Shown in pieces: positions 1 through 8,149 of a stretch of 64,000 bases of DNA. Position 1 is the first letter of the stretch; each line of letters starts with the position of its first letter. The notes beneath the pieces are model-generated. The model searched no databases. It saw nothing but the letters and a program-made list of their open reading frames with translations, and was not told where the DNA came from. The translations under genes were made by a program, and so were the position numbers. Where the stretch lies: positions 19,701 to 83,700 of the forward strand of contig JBNKKH010000016.1 of assembly GCA_050291725.1 (NCBI GenBank), in the 5' to 3' direction. The stretch is from JAAGZL01 sp050291725. GTDB lineage: Bacteria > Pseudomonadota > Gammaproteobacteria > Chromatiales > Chromatiaceae.

Positions 1-1370
1 TTTAGCGAGCTACCGCTACTGTTAAATAGCCCTGATACTGCGAGCCCAACTACTTCACCATGTTCATTGATTGCAGGGCCACCAGAGTTGCCAGAATTAA
101 CAGCGGCGTCTGTCTGATAATATCGTTGGCCATCATCCATTTTTCGTTCTGCAGAAATAATTCCCCGTGTAATGGTATAACCAAGACGTTCGTCTAGAGG
201 AGTGCCGATAAGATATATAGTTTGACCAACACCAATGCCGTTTTTCGCAAGTGACTGGGTCGGTAGTGAAATGTCCTCATTTAACTTAAGTAGTGCTACA
301 TCACGCCGGAAGTCTCTGCGAACGGTGTGTGCTCTGGACTGTTGTTCTCCTGCTATTATCATTACCTCATCAGCTTTCCCAACTACGTGGGCATTTGTCA
401 ATACATAACCTTTGTTACTTATAGCGAATCCGCTTCCATGACCATGTGCCGACCTTATAGTAACAGTGCCTGCTTTCAGCTGGTCAACCTGATCTGAGAA
501 GGATTTCTTAGAGTTGGTATAGGAGAGGTTAATTGGAAGTACTGCTGACTGAGGTGATGTTTTTTCTGTTGTCTTGCCGCTTAAAACAGTGGCGAAATCT
601 GATTTGGCTAGAAGGTTGGAAATTGCACTGCGGAATGCTCCTACACCTCCTAACTGTACTTCTTTTGGAGTGTGTCTGTCGTAAGTTTCACGGCTTGAGC
701 CTTCAGTGACGGTTTCATATATTATCTCCCTATTAAGAGGGTCAAACACCTTCCACTCAATCTTGATGTAATCGGCTACCTCAGCTTCTCTCTCCGTTCT
801 TCTACGAAAACAACGATTAACCTTTATCTCCTTGATAACGCCAGCTATTTGTAGCTCCTCAGGCTGGCGTTTCATTCCAGAAAATATCTGCAGTTCACTG
901 TCTATGATGCTATAGCCGTTGTCTTTTAATAGCTTTATAAAATGAGATTTGTAGAGTCGGCTATTAACTTCTGCGTGATTGCGTTTTAAGTATACAGTCC
1001 TCCCTGCTTGGAAGTTACTACAGCTTAAGCCTTCAAATGTGCGCCCAATTGTATGTAAGGTACCACCACTATCACTGTCTGTTAGGTCAACAATTATTTT
1101 GTCAAACTTTACTAACTTGGTTTTAGTGTTGGGTTTAATCGGATTATTAGTCTTAACCTTGTGGGTGCTATTAAAGGAGTCTATATTTTTCTTATTTTGG
1201 GTGGGGGCATCAGGCAAATTAACACTGGTAGCATCAACGTTTACTGGTTGCTTATCGCCAAAATGCACTTTTCCGTCTTCATCGGTCCAACGATAAACTC
1301 CTGCTCCCACATGACTAGTCATAACAACCGCTAAAATCAAACCAGAGCAAATACTTAACATCCTGTGCAT
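1..1370 (-). CDS. Secreted trypsin-like (S1C/DegP-type) serine protease with N-terminal DUF4124 domain, C-terminus cut by window edge
   Basis: Reading down from the ATG at 1370 gives an uninterrupted frame of 456 residues to the edge. A short signal peptide (residues 1-23, ending HVGAG) is followed by YRWTDEDGKVHFGD, typical of DUF4124. A basic, Asn-rich linker and a middle domain of unknown type (about 95-290) come next. The trypsin-like domain holds all three catalytic residues: His328 in TNAHVVG, Asp357 in RRDVALLK and Ser429 in GNSGGPA. The product is therefore probably an active periplasmic or secreted protease. The family resembles DegP/HtrA, but whether a PDZ domain follows cannot be seen. 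The DUF4124 fusion is unusual for DegP. The gene lies 15 bases downstream of a decayed sensor-kinase gene on the same strand. The protease call is firm; substrate and physiological role are unknown. Confidence 0.85.
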   Translation of the reverse strand, partial: MHRMLSICSGLILAVVMTSHVGAGVYRWTDEDGKVHFGDKQPVNVDATSVNLPDAPTQNKKNIDSFNSTHKVKTNNPIKPNTKTKLVKFDKIIVDLTDSDSGGTLHTIGRTFEGLSCSNFQAGRTVYLKRNHAEVNSRLYKSHFIKLLKDNGYSIIDSELQIFSGMKRQPEELQIAGVIKEIKVNRCFRRRTEREAEVADYIKIEWKVFDPLNREIIYETVTEGSSRETYDRHTPKEVQLGGVGAFRSAISNLLAKSDFATVLSGKTTEKTSPQSAVLPINLSYTNSKKSFSDQVDQLKAGTVTIRSAHGHGSGFAISNKGYVLTNAHVVGKADEVMIIAGEQQSRAHTVRRDFRRDVALLKLNEDISLPTQSLAKNGIGVGQTIYLIGTPLDERLGYTITRGIISAERKMDDGQRYYQTDAAVNSGNSGGPAINEHGEVVGLAVSGLFNSSGSSL

Positions 1371-1385
1371 ATCTTTAACCCTTTA

Positions 1386-2088
1386 TTAATAATTATTAGC
1401 CTGTAGGATGCAATAACCTACTGGCAAAGCACCAAACAGACCCATAATACACCAGGATTTAAGGTGTATCACCTTCCATCTCTCATGATTGGTAAACCTG
1501 GGTGAGAGTCTGGTTAAATTATCCAATATCTCCGGTTTTGGAATGCAGGCATAAAAGTCTGTGTACATGATTGCCTCGCGCTGTTTTTTGAAAGCGTGGG
1601 CTGTAACAGCAATCATCACTGGCATGTGGACAAGTTCATTATTTAGTATGTTCGCAATATCTGATCCGCTTGAATCCGGCATCTGTATATCCACTAATAC
1701 CAGATTGAATTTGCCATTGCGAATTAGGTCAAGGGCTTCACAGCCACTGGCAGCTTCTGAGTGGTTAATGCCTAGATCGGAGATGAATGCTGAGATCAGC
1801 ATGCGGTTGGCCTCATTGTCATCGACTATCAGGATGTTGAATTTTTTTATCTGGCTTTGGTACAGCTTGCTTGTTAGACCATGACGGGCCTTTATCTATG
1901 CTTTAGACCTATGCTCAGAGGCCAATAAACCCATACGCAGTCCTCCGCCACATTGCCAAAAGGTTTGAAGGGATTATTTCTCTGTAAAAATAGAGAGTTA
2001 CCGCAAGAAGTGTTATCAGGACTATAGATGAGATTGGGGCAAGTTTGTAATACCGTGTGGTTAGTTCGAGTTTTAGTTTGTCATTCAT
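1386..2088 (-). pseudogene. Decayed hybrid sensor histidine kinase (N-terminal membrane piece plus receiver-domain piece)
   Basis: Two fragments in different frames are seen. 2088-1915 starts with ATG and encodes 57 residues with a basic start and one membrane helix (residues 17-34, rich in I, V and L), like the first segment of a sensor kinase, then hits TGA. An open frame without a start codon follows from 1895 to 1386. It encodes a response-regulator receiver: ILIVDDNEANR, phospho-acceptor Asp in LVDIQMP, TAHA, and the Lys of PKP. The first ATG in this second frame (1802) lies after the two Mg-binding Asp residues, so translation from there would give a broken domain. The sensor, dimerisation and ATPase domains are missing, so an internal deletion with a frameshift is the simplest explanation. 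The receiver C-terminus then runs into unrelated residues. Alternative: the 57-residue peptide is expressed alone. Confidence 0.65.
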
Positions 2089-2266
2089 TACTGGAGAGCT
2101 TATTTGTGAACTATTATGTACTACCTATGAGTCCATGCTGTTTTTGCTTTTCTTAGGTAGTGATTGAAGTTAATACAGCAGATATACCTATCTTTTCAGT
2201 GCAGCATAACTATAGTGGTAATGCTTACTTGGAATTTATTTGTTGCTCGGTTTAGTTGCCAGTAAA

Positions 2267-3109
2267 TTATTGCTTTAGATATCTCTGTTTAATAGCATGA
2301 TAGTGCTCAGCAGCTTTCACTTTACCCCTTTTTATTGCACCTTGTGCCAAAATCTCAGCTTTGCCTATTAGGGTTTCTATGGCAGCTGATTTATCTCTGT
2401 CATTTAGTCTGCCTGATTGGATTATTTTCTCCAGCGCCTGCACGCGGAAACGGTCCATGCCCCAATGTTTTTGCGAGAGCTGGTCATCATGGCCGCCATA
2501 CTTCTTAATCTGCGGTTGTTCCACAAAGGCCACAGGATAGGAGGCACAGATTCTTAACCAGAGGTCGTAGTCTTCGCAGGCTGGTAGATCTTCATCAAAG
2601 GTGCCAATCTCTGCAAACAGCGAGCGGTGAATAACTACGGAAGAGGGGGATATTACACAGAGTGGCAGGCAGTTTTGGAAGATGTGTCCGCCGCTCTTGG
2701 TATGTTTCTTCATCTGATTCACCCGTTTGCCATTGCGAATCCAGATCTCTTCAGTGTGGCAAATTTTAATCTCAGGGTGATGTTGCAGCAGGTTGCGTTG
2801 AGCCTCCAGCTTGCTTGCTAGCCACTCATCGTCCGAGTCGAGAAATGCTAGCCACTCTCCCGTTGCTACTTCTATACCTCTGTTGCGGGCTGCGCTTACC
2901 CCTTGGTTGGGTTGCTCTATATAGCGACATTGGGGGAACTGCTTGGTCAGCGTTTCAGCAGTGTTATCAGTGGAGCCGTCATCCACAATGATGATCTCTT
3001 GCGCTGGCAAGGTTTGCTCTAGTACAGAGTTTACCGCTCTGGGTAGTAGTTGGGCGCGGTTGTAGCTTGGGATAATGACAGAGATATTCATGCTATGACT
3101 TTTATACAC
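2267..3109 (-). CDS. Family 2 glycosyltransferase
   Basis: 280 residues with a GT-A fold start (ISVIIPSYNRA), the nucleotide-sugar site DDGSTDNT near residue 42, and a DxD-like metal site in LDSDDEW near residue 93. The middle holds SPSSVVIHRS and the acidic EDYDLWLR, which in family GT2 lies close to the catalytic base. The C-terminus is short and basic with no membrane helix, so this is a soluble enzyme. It probably adds a sugar to a cell-surface polysaccharide, lipopolysaccharide or glycan. Codons 1-6 (MYKSHS) precede the usual MNISVII start, so the true start may be the second ATG at 3091. The gene stands alone, divergent from eda, and is not in a polysaccharide cluster. Donor and acceptor cannot be assigned. 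Confidence 0.85.
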   Translation of the reverse strand: MYKSHSMNISVIIPSYNRAQLLPRAVNSVLEQTLPAQEIIIVDDGSTDNTAETLTKQFPQCRYIEQPNQGVSAARNRGIEVATGEWLAFLDSDDEWLASKLEAQRNLLQHHPEIKICHTEEIWIRNGKRVNQMKKHTKSGGHIFQNCLPLCVISPSSVVIHRSLFAEIGTFDEDLPACEDYDLWLRICASYPVAFVEQPQIKKYGGHDDQLSQKHWGMDRFRVQALEKIIQSGRLNDRDKSAAIETLIGKAEILAQGAIKRGKVKAAEHYHAIKQRYLKQ

Positions 3110-3168
3110 AACTCATATATTCTTTTGAACAGATATTTTGGTCTTTTGCCTTATCCGGAGAAGCTGTT

Positions 3169-3771
3169 GTGAAATTGAGTGTTCCTGTTATTGGAATCCT
3201 GCGTGGAGTTGAGCCAGGTTTTTTTCCACAGTTACTGCAGGTATCTTACCAGGCTGGGCTGCAGGCGGTTGAAGTAACGATGAACACTCCTGGAGCACCA
3301 GAGATGTTACGGCAAAATATGCATCTGGTTCCTGACGGTTGTTTCCTCGGTATGGGTACGGTGTGCAATCTACAACAGGCTAAAGTGGCCATAGATGCCG
3401 GGGCCATGTTTTTAGTGACCCCTAATACCGATGTAGATGTGATTATCTATGCCAAACAGCATGGGGTTCCTATCGTAGCCGGAGCGTTGACCCCTACGGA
3501 GGTGTACCAGGCCTACAGTGCTGGGGCTGATATGGTTAAGGTGTTTCCCTGTCCTGGTCCAAAATATATTCAGGACTTGCTGGGGCCGATGCAGGATGTC
3601 CCGCTGGTGGCTGTAGGCGGAGTAAAGCAAGATAATCTACAGGAATTTCTCAACGCTGGAGCAGTCGGCGTGGGTGTGGGAAATAGCTTGTTTGGGGATG
3701 AGCTTCTAAAAAGTAAAGATGCAGATGGTGTTTTGCAGCATATGATTGAGTATCTGAAGGTCCTTGATTGA
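3169..3771 (+). CDS. eda: KDPG/KHG aldolase family protein (2-keto-3-deoxy-6-phosphogluconate aldolase)
   Basis: 200 residues, the usual size for this class I aldolase. It cleaves KDPG to pyruvate and glyceraldehyde 3-phosphate, the last step of the Entner-Doudoroff path. PVIGILRG is the family N-terminus. AVEVTMNTP carries the catalytic Glu, VKVFPCPGPKYI carries the Schiff-base Lys, and VAVGGVKQDN is the phosphate site. The start is GTG with a GGAG ribosome site about 10 bases upstream. It stands alone: edd and other Entner-Doudoroff genes are not next to it, so a role in 2-keto-4-hydroxyglutarate, 6-phosphogalactonate or other keto-acid turnover is also possible. Confidence 0.85.
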   Translation: MKLSVPVIGILRGVEPGFFPQLLQVSYQAGLQAVEVTMNTPGAPEMLRQNMHLVPDGCFLGMGTVCNLQQAKVAIDAGAMFLVTPNTDVDVIIYAKQHGVPIVAGALTPTEVYQAYSAGADMVKVFPCPGPKYIQDLLGPMQDVPLVAVGGVKQDNLQEFLNAGAVGVGVGNSLFGDELLKSKDADGVLQHMIEYLKVLD

Positions 3772-3817
3772 ATCCTACTTATAAAATGGTTTAGTTACAG
3801 TTGTATATAACCGCTTA

Positions 3818-4681
3818 TCAGGCGACCTTTCCTTGATTTTGGTCGATACGACCAAACTTGCCGTTTTCGAAATCCCGGTATGCCTGGTCTATTTCTGCAT
3901 CTGTATTCATAACAAACGGTCCATGCCTAGCGACAGGTTCGTTAATTGGGCGACCAGCAATCAGTAGCAGTCGACAATTCTCTTTGGCTTTCACCTCTAT
4001 CCTGTCCCCTCTATCCAAAACTGCCAATTGTCCGCTGCTTAATGGCTGGCTCTCTTCCAAATGCAACGAGCCACTGATTAAATATATAAACGCGTTATGT
4101 TCTCGTGGTATATATTCCATATATGTGGTTTTAGCTGGTATGGCAATATCAAAAAACAGCGCCTTTGTTGCAAGATTAGTAACTGGGCCAGTAACTCCGC
4201 TGGAAGTTGTACCAGCTATTACCTTAACCACTGTTCCATTGCTAAGTGTTTCCTGTTTAATCTGATCTGGTGCAAACTCCTGGTATGCGGGGGGATGTAT
4301 TTTAAGCTTCGCGGGGAGATTTACCCAAAGTTGAAATCCCTGCAGTAAGCCGTTTTCCTGTTCTGGCATCTCTGAATGCAGAATGCCTTTGGCGGCCGTC
4401 ATCCACTGCACGCCACCAGCTTTTATCACACCCATATGGCCCGCACTATCATGATGTCGCATCTGTCCAGCAAGTAGATAGGTAACTGTTTCAAATCCCC
4501 TGTGGGGGTGAGGTGGAAACCCGGCAATATAATCATCAGGGTTTTCAGAACTGAATACATCTAGTAGAAGAAATGGGTCAAGCATATGCAGTCCTGGGGC
4601 GGGGAGTATACGCTCAAGTCGAACGCCAGCACCGTCTTTGGTAGCGCGACCGGTTACAATCTGCTTGATCTTGCGGATCAT
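3818..4681 (-). CDS. Pirin family protein (YhhW-type bicupin)
   Basis: 287 residues, near the usual 230-300 for pirins. The N-terminal cupin carries the metal-binding signature PPHPHRGFETVTY, then HSEMP with the remaining His/Glu ligands. The C-terminal cupin half (HNAFIYLISG) lacks metal ligands, as expected. Homologues include E. coli YhhW, which can act as a quercetin 2,3-dioxygenase; in bacteria the true substrate is usually unknown. No signal peptide, so cytoplasmic. The gene is convergent with eda and no neighbour suggests a substrate. The family call is solid; the reaction is inference only. Confidence 0.85.
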   Translation of the reverse strand: MIRKIKQIVTGRATKDGAGVRLERILPAPGLHMLDPFLLLDVFSSENPDDYIAGFPPHPHRGFETVTYLLAGQMRHHDSAGHMGVIKAGGVQWMTAAKGILHSEMPEQENGLLQGFQLWVNLPAKLKIHPPAYQEFAPDQIKQETLSNGTVVKVIAGTTSSGVTGPVTNLATKALFFDIAIPAKTTYMEYIPREHNAFIYLISGSLHLEESQPLSSGQLAVLDRGDRIEVKAKENCRLLLIAGRPINEPVARHGPFVMNTDAEIDQAYRDFENGKFGRIDQNQGKVA

Positions 4682-4786
4682 GTTTCTCCCAGATATGGGT
4701 TAGTATCTCATAGCTGTAAGTCTAGATCAGTAAAACCAAGTAAACAAGTAGGAAATAGTTGGGATATATTGTTGGGTGCCTTTGGA

Positions 4787-5269
4787 CTAAATGCGCCCGA
4801 TAAGCTTGGTTGCGCTATCCATTATTTTCAGTAGCGGTCCCAGTCTGTCTTCAAACTCTAGAGAATCTAAGAAGTTCTTTATATAGAGGCCAAGTTCGGT
4901 ATCTCCACCAAGACGCAGGCGGCGGTTAAAGAATAGGGTGTCTGGATCCTCTCGGCGGGTTGCCAGCAGCATGAAGTCGTATATATCTCCTTCTATGCTT
5001 ACATCATCTTTAGCCTTTGCTGGAGCAGCCTGGAGCTTTCCATGCTCCAGGGTTAGGTAGTAGCTTATTCTGGCATCACGTACCTTGATCAGAGCCACCT
5101 TGCCCTCCAGAAAGTCCATCTCACCATCTGCTAGCTCCGGGGCGAACAGGCGATTTAGCATAGCGGTCATTACACTGCTGTGGGCTAGTGGTGGGATAAG
5201 GGCCAGAGGCAGGGCCAAAGGCCGCGGCAGGGTAGGGGTCTTGTTCAGTTGTGATGCTGCTCTGTTCAT
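4787..5269 (-). CDS. ubiT: UbiT-like SCP2-domain lipid carrier for oxygen-independent ubiquinone synthesis
   Basis: 160 residues that align by eye with E. coli UbiT (YhbT) across the SCP2 sterol-carrier fold: DGEMDFLEG, then RREDPDTLFFNRRL, then GDTELGLYIKNFLD, which is almost the E. coli wording. UbiT binds polyprenyl intermediates and, with the UbiU-UbiV pair, allows ubiquinone synthesis without oxygen. The Pro/Leu-rich N-terminus (PLALPLALIPPLAH) resembles the membrane-contacting start of the family. It begins 24 bases after cysG stops, with a GAG ribosome site, so it is very likely co-transcribed with cysG. ubiU and ubiV are not in this window. The pairing with siroheme synthesis fits a life at low oxygen. 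Confidence 0.82.
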   Translation of the reverse strand: MNRAASQLNKTPTLPRPLALPLALIPPLAHSSVMTAMLNRLFAPELADGEMDFLEGKVALIKVRDARISYYLTLEHGKLQAAPAKAKDDVSIEGDIYDFMLLATRREDPDTLFFNRRLRLGGDTELGLYIKNFLDSLEFEDRLGPLLKIMDSATKLIGRI

Positions 5270-5293
5270 AGCTTTACTCTCAATTTTCGTTGC

Positions 5294-6718
5294 TTAGACC
5301 GGTCCTTGGTAGGTCGCTCCTTGATCTCCATCCTTAGGTGCCTGGTACCAGCTCAGTTTCTCCTGCAGATTTACCACTTCACCAACTATTATGAGTGTCG
5401 GAGGCTTGGGTTGTTCCCTCTCAATCAACTCCTGGATGTTGGATAGGGTTCCGGTGAAGACGCGCTGTTTTTCCGTGGTTCCCTGCTGTACCAAGGCTAC
5501 AGGCATATCTGGGGATACGCCGCGCTTTATCAGCTCTTTAGATATTATAGGCATGCCGCGCAGCCCCATGTAGAAAACTACGGTCTGATTCGCCTGGGCC
5601 AGGTGTTCCCAGTTCAGATTGATGGTTCCGTCTTTCAAGTGACCGGTGACAAATGTTACCGATTGGGCGTAATCGCGATGGGTTAGGGGTATGCCGGCAT
5701 AGGCAGCACAACCAGATGCTGCGGTTACAGCAGGTACTACCTGAAACGGGATGCCCTGTTCTGCTAATGTGTCGATCTCTTCACCACCGCGGCCAAAGAT
5801 AAAGGGGTCACCACCTTTGAGGCGCACCACCCGTTTCCCCTCTTTGGCCAGCTTGGCCAGCAGTTCGTTGATATCTTCTTGACGCATGGCGTGGTTGTTG
5901 GCTTCTTTGCCTACATAGATGCGTTCGGCATCACGGCGAGTCATCTCCAGAATCGCCTTTGCCACCAAGCGGTCGTACACCACAACGTCTGCTTGTTGCA
6001 TCAAACGCAGAGCGCGGAAGGTAAGCAGATCAGGGTCGCCCGGACCACCTCCTACCAGGTAGACCTCACCCATAGGGCCGGCCGGGTCTGTGCTTGCCAG
6101 CGCCTTCTCCATAACCACATTAGCCTCTTCCATATGGCCGGAGAATACCCGCTCGGCCACGCCGCTACGCAGTACATTCTCCCAAAATATTTTGCGGTCT
6201 CTGGGGTCGGAAATGCGCTGTTTCACCTTGTCGCGGAAGCGCTTAGCAAGATCGGCCAACCTGCCGTATCCTGCAGGAATCAAAGATTCCAAACGGCTAC
6301 GCATAAGCCGAGCCAATACAGGGGAAGATCCACCGGTGGATACCGCAACCACCATAGGGGAGCGATCCACTATAGAGGGCATAATAAAGCTGCATAGCTC
6401 TGGTTGATCCACCACGTTGACCGGAAGCTGCCTCTCTTGGGCGGCTGCAGATACCATACGGTTAACCTCAGAACTGTTGGTAGCAGCGTATACTAGGGCG
6501 CACCCATTCAGATCGCCGTCGATGTATTCTCTTTGCTCGTGCTCTATGCTCCCTTCAGCTAGCAGAGAGTTAAGGTTGGCGCAGAGTTCAGGGGATATCA
6601 CCCTGACTTTCGCATTTGCCTGCAGCAGGAGAGCCACTTTACGAGCGGCAACATCACCGCCTCCTACAACTAAAGCAGTTTTTTCTCGTACATCTAAAAA
6701 AATCGGCAAAAAGTCCAT
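5294..6718 (-). CDS. cysG: Siroheme synthase CysG (dehydrogenase/ferrochelatase plus uroporphyrinogen-III methyltransferase)
   Basis: 474 residues, full length for the fused enzyme (E. coli CysG 457). The N-terminal half has the NAD site VVGGGDVAARK and a Met8p-like dehydrogenase/chelatase fold (1-200). The C-terminal SUMT half starts at VYLVGGGPGDPDLLT with VVYDRLV and RLKGGDPFIFGRGGEE for SAM and tetrapyrrole binding. It turns uroporphyrinogen III into siroheme, the cofactor of sulfite reductases, including the reverse DsrAB of sulfur oxidisers. It leads a cysG-ubiT operon and is divergent from the rhodanese-tusA-dsrE2 module, so both sides of the promoter region serve sulfur metabolism. 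dsrAB is not in the window. Confidence 0.95.
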   Translation of the reverse strand: MDFLPIFLDVREKTALVVGGGDVAARKVALLLQANAKVRVISPELCANLNSLLAEGSIEHEQREYIDGDLNGCALVYAATNSSEVNRMVSAAAQERQLPVNVVDQPELCSFIMPSIVDRSPMVVAVSTGGSSPVLARLMRSRLESLIPAGYGRLADLAKRFRDKVKQRISDPRDRKIFWENVLRSGVAERVFSGHMEEANVVMEKALASTDPAGPMGEVYLVGGGPGDPDLLTFRALRLMQQADVVVYDRLVAKAILEMTRRDAERIYVGKEANNHAMRQEDINELLAKLAKEGKRVVRLKGGDPFIFGRGGEEIDTLAEQGIPFQVVPAVTAASGCAAYAGIPLTHRDYAQSVTFVTGHLKDGTINLNWEHLAQANQTVVFYMGLRGMPIISKELIKRGVSPDMPVALVQQGTTEKQRVFTGTLSNIQELIEREQPKPPTLIIVGEVVNLQEKLSWYQAPKDGDQGATYQGPV

Positions 6719-6820
6719 AACTATATGTCTTGTAAATGTTTCTTAGTGATTGAGGGCGAGACTCTAGCACGGGGAAAGAGTTGCCACAATTAGTATCTAT
6801 ATAGGGCGATAGAAAAAGTT

Positions 6821-6875
6821 AAATAGCCAAACTATTTGCAACATAGTATATATAATATAATTAGAATATACTAAT
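6821..6875. promoter_or_regulatory. AT-rich double dyad between cysG and the rhodanese-tusA-dsrE2 module
   Basis: The 176-base divergent spacer holds two inverted repeats: AAATAG-N5-CTATTT at 6821-6837, and ATTAG-N6-CTAAT at 6860-6875, whose 16 bases are 14/16 self-complementary. Between them lies an almost pure A/T stretch (6847-6862) that could contain a -10 box. Such dyads fit a dimeric repressor, for instance of the ArsR type (BigR/SqrR-like sulfide sensors use AT-rich dyads), but the regulator identity is a guess. No well-spaced -35/-10 pair could be fixed. Confidence 0.35.
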
Positions 6876-6903
6876 AGAGTAGTTAAATTACACGGTGGTC
6901 AAT

Positions 6904-7239
6904 ATGGTTAAAGAGATAGATTGTCTTGGGCTGGTGGAAAAGCTCAAATCTGACGACGAAACAATTTTACTAGATATTCGTGGAGCAAACGAGCTGGTGC
7001 AGGGAGTTCTGCCTGGATCTCAGCATCTTCCGATGCATCTGTTGCCCCTGCGTATCTCCGAATTCCCCAAAGACAAGGATATTGTACTCTACTGCCATAG
7101 TGGAGCACGTTCCTACAATGCCTGTTATTTTCTCATGCAGCAGGGGTTTGATAATGTGATAAATATGCGAGGCGGAATTGTGGATTGGGCACAAAAAGGC
7201 CTGGAAATTGAGATTCCTCCCCAGGCTTGTTGTGGCTAA
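6904..7239 (+). CDS. Single-domain rhodanese (sulfurtransferase)
   Basis: About 111 residues, one rhodanese domain. The active-site loop CHSGARS holds the persulfide-carrying Cys, LLDIRGANE is the family's first signature, and MRGGIVDWAQKG the C-terminal one. The protein ends in CCG, which adds two possible thiols. I prefer ATG 6904, which has GGTGG five bases upstream, to GTG 6895, which has no ribosome site. It is first in a rhodanese-tusA-dsrE2 module known from Allochromatium vinosum and other sulfur oxidisers. There the rhodanese loads sulfane sulfur and passes it to TusA, which feeds DsrEFH/DsrC or sHdr oxidation. The protein is cytoplasmic, without a signal peptide. Confidence 0.88.
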   Translation: MVKEIDCLGLVEKLKSDDETILLDIRGANELVQGVLPGSQHLPMHLLPLRISEFPKDKDIVLYCHSGARSYNACYFLMQQGFDNVINMRGGIVDWAQKGLEIEIPPQACCG

Positions 7240-7340
7240 TCAAGATTTATGTTGGGGCTGAGCGCTTGCGTTTAGTGCAAAGTTAGAATATAAGATACAG
7301 CTTAATTTTAAAGAGCTAACTGACAAAAGTGGAGAAAGAT

Positions 7341-7571
7341 ATGGCTGATTTTGATCAAGAACTGGATGCAAGCGGACTGAACTGCCCTCTACCAATCCTG
7401 CGTGCAAAAAAGACCCTGGCTGGTATGGATGCAGGTAATGTGCTGCACATAATTGCTACCGACCCAGGTTCAGTAAAGGACTTTGAAGCCTTTGCTAAAC
7501 AGACTGGCAACGAGCTGATGTCATCAAAAGAAGATGGCGGCAAGTTCTATTTCATGATGAAAAAGTCCTGA
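7341..7571 (+). CDS. tusA: Sulfur carrier protein TusA
   Basis: 76 residues from ATG 7341, which has GGAG 6 bases upstream; a GTG at 7329 in the same frame overlaps that ribosome site and is unlikely to be used. The SirA/TusA motif LNCPLPILRAKK carries the sulfur-binding Cys of CPxP. The rest shows the two-helix, four-strand layout (GNVLHIIATDP, then FYFMMKK). In sulfur oxidisers TusA carries persulfide sulfur from rhodanese toward the Dsr or sHdr pathway; in other bacteria it serves tRNA thiolation. Flanking rhodanese and dsrE2 favour the oxidation role. Confidence 0.92.
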   Translation: MADFDQELDASGLNCPLPILRAKKTLAGMDAGNVLHIIATDPGSVKDFEAFAKQTGNELMSSKEDGGKFYFMMKKS

Positions 7572-7611
7572 TCGATTAAGCAAGTTGTACTGAACCTAAG
7601 GGGAGATTAAG

Positions 7612-8091
7612 TTGGAACAAAAAAAACTAGCTATTATCGCAACCAAGGGGTCGCTTGATTGGGCTTACCCGCCTTTCATTCTTGCTAGCACGGCCGCTGC
7701 CTTGGGCTATGAAGTGGAGATATTCTTCACCTTCTACGGACTACAGCTGCTGCGCAAAAAGCCAAATCTGGAAGTAACCCCTCTGGGTAATCCAGGTATG
7801 CCCATGCCTATGGGTATGGATAAGTGGTTTCCTGTATTGGGAACGGCTCTTCCAGGCATGCAGGCAATGATGACCTCTATGATGAAGAAAAAAATGGCAG
7901 ATAAGGGTGTTGCCAGTATCGAAGAGTTGCGTGAACTATCTCTTGAGGCGGATGTTAGAATGATCGCCTGCCAGATGACAGTTGACCTATTCGATATGGA
8001 TACATCTGAGTTCATGGATGAAGTGGAATATGCTGGTGCAGCTCGCTTCTTTGAGTTTGCTGGTGAAAGTGATATTTGTCTGTATATTTAA
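7612..8091 (+). CDS. dsrE2: DsrE2 (DsrE/F-like, membrane-associated sulfur-trafficking protein)
   Basis: 159 residues. The start is TTG at 7612, supported by a strong AGGGGAG site at 7598-7604. KKLAIIATKGSLDW and VEIFFTFYGLQLL are typical of DsrE2, followed by a hydrophobic, Gly/Met-rich stretch (residues 58-90) that may touch the membrane. The conserved Cys lies in MIACQMTVDLF near residue 123. DsrE2 is the third member of the rhd-tusA-dsrE2 set found in sulfur oxidisers, where it interacts with TusA; its exact role is not settled. A clear terminator follows, so the module ends here. Confidence 0.88.
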   Translation: MEQKKLAIIATKGSLDWAYPPFILASTAAALGYEVEIFFTFYGLQLLRKKPNLEVTPLGNPGMPMPMGMDKWFPVLGTALPGMQAMMTSMMKKKMADKGVASIEELRELSLEADVRMIACQMTVDLFDMDTSEFMDEVEYAGAARFFEFAGESDICLYI

Positions 8092-8116
8092 ATTCTGACA
8101 TTAAACACTTAAGAAG

Positions 8117-8149
8117 AGGCGCAGCCATTACTGGACTGCGCCTTTTTTT
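8117..8149 (+). terminator. Rho-independent terminator after dsrE2
   Basis: AGGCGCAG pairs with CTGCGCCT around an 11-base loop and is followed by seven T (8143-8149). It closes the rhodanese-tusA-dsrE2 transcript. Confidence 0.9.

Noticed and set aside
190..215. GCCGATAA, identical to the sigma-28 -10 box, near position 203
   Set aside because: It lies inside the protease coding sequence and has no TAAA 15 bases upstream.
1561..1884. 107-codon plus-strand frame opposite the receiver remnant
   Set aside because: Antisense to recognisable receiver-domain residues; no family resemblance.
5879..6397. 172-codon plus-strand frame inside cysG
   Set aside because: Antisense to a clearly real gene with intact motifs.
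6836..6861. TTGCAA and TATAAT before the rhodanese gene as a sigma-70 promoter
   Set aside because: The spacer is only 14 bases; another pairing was not better.
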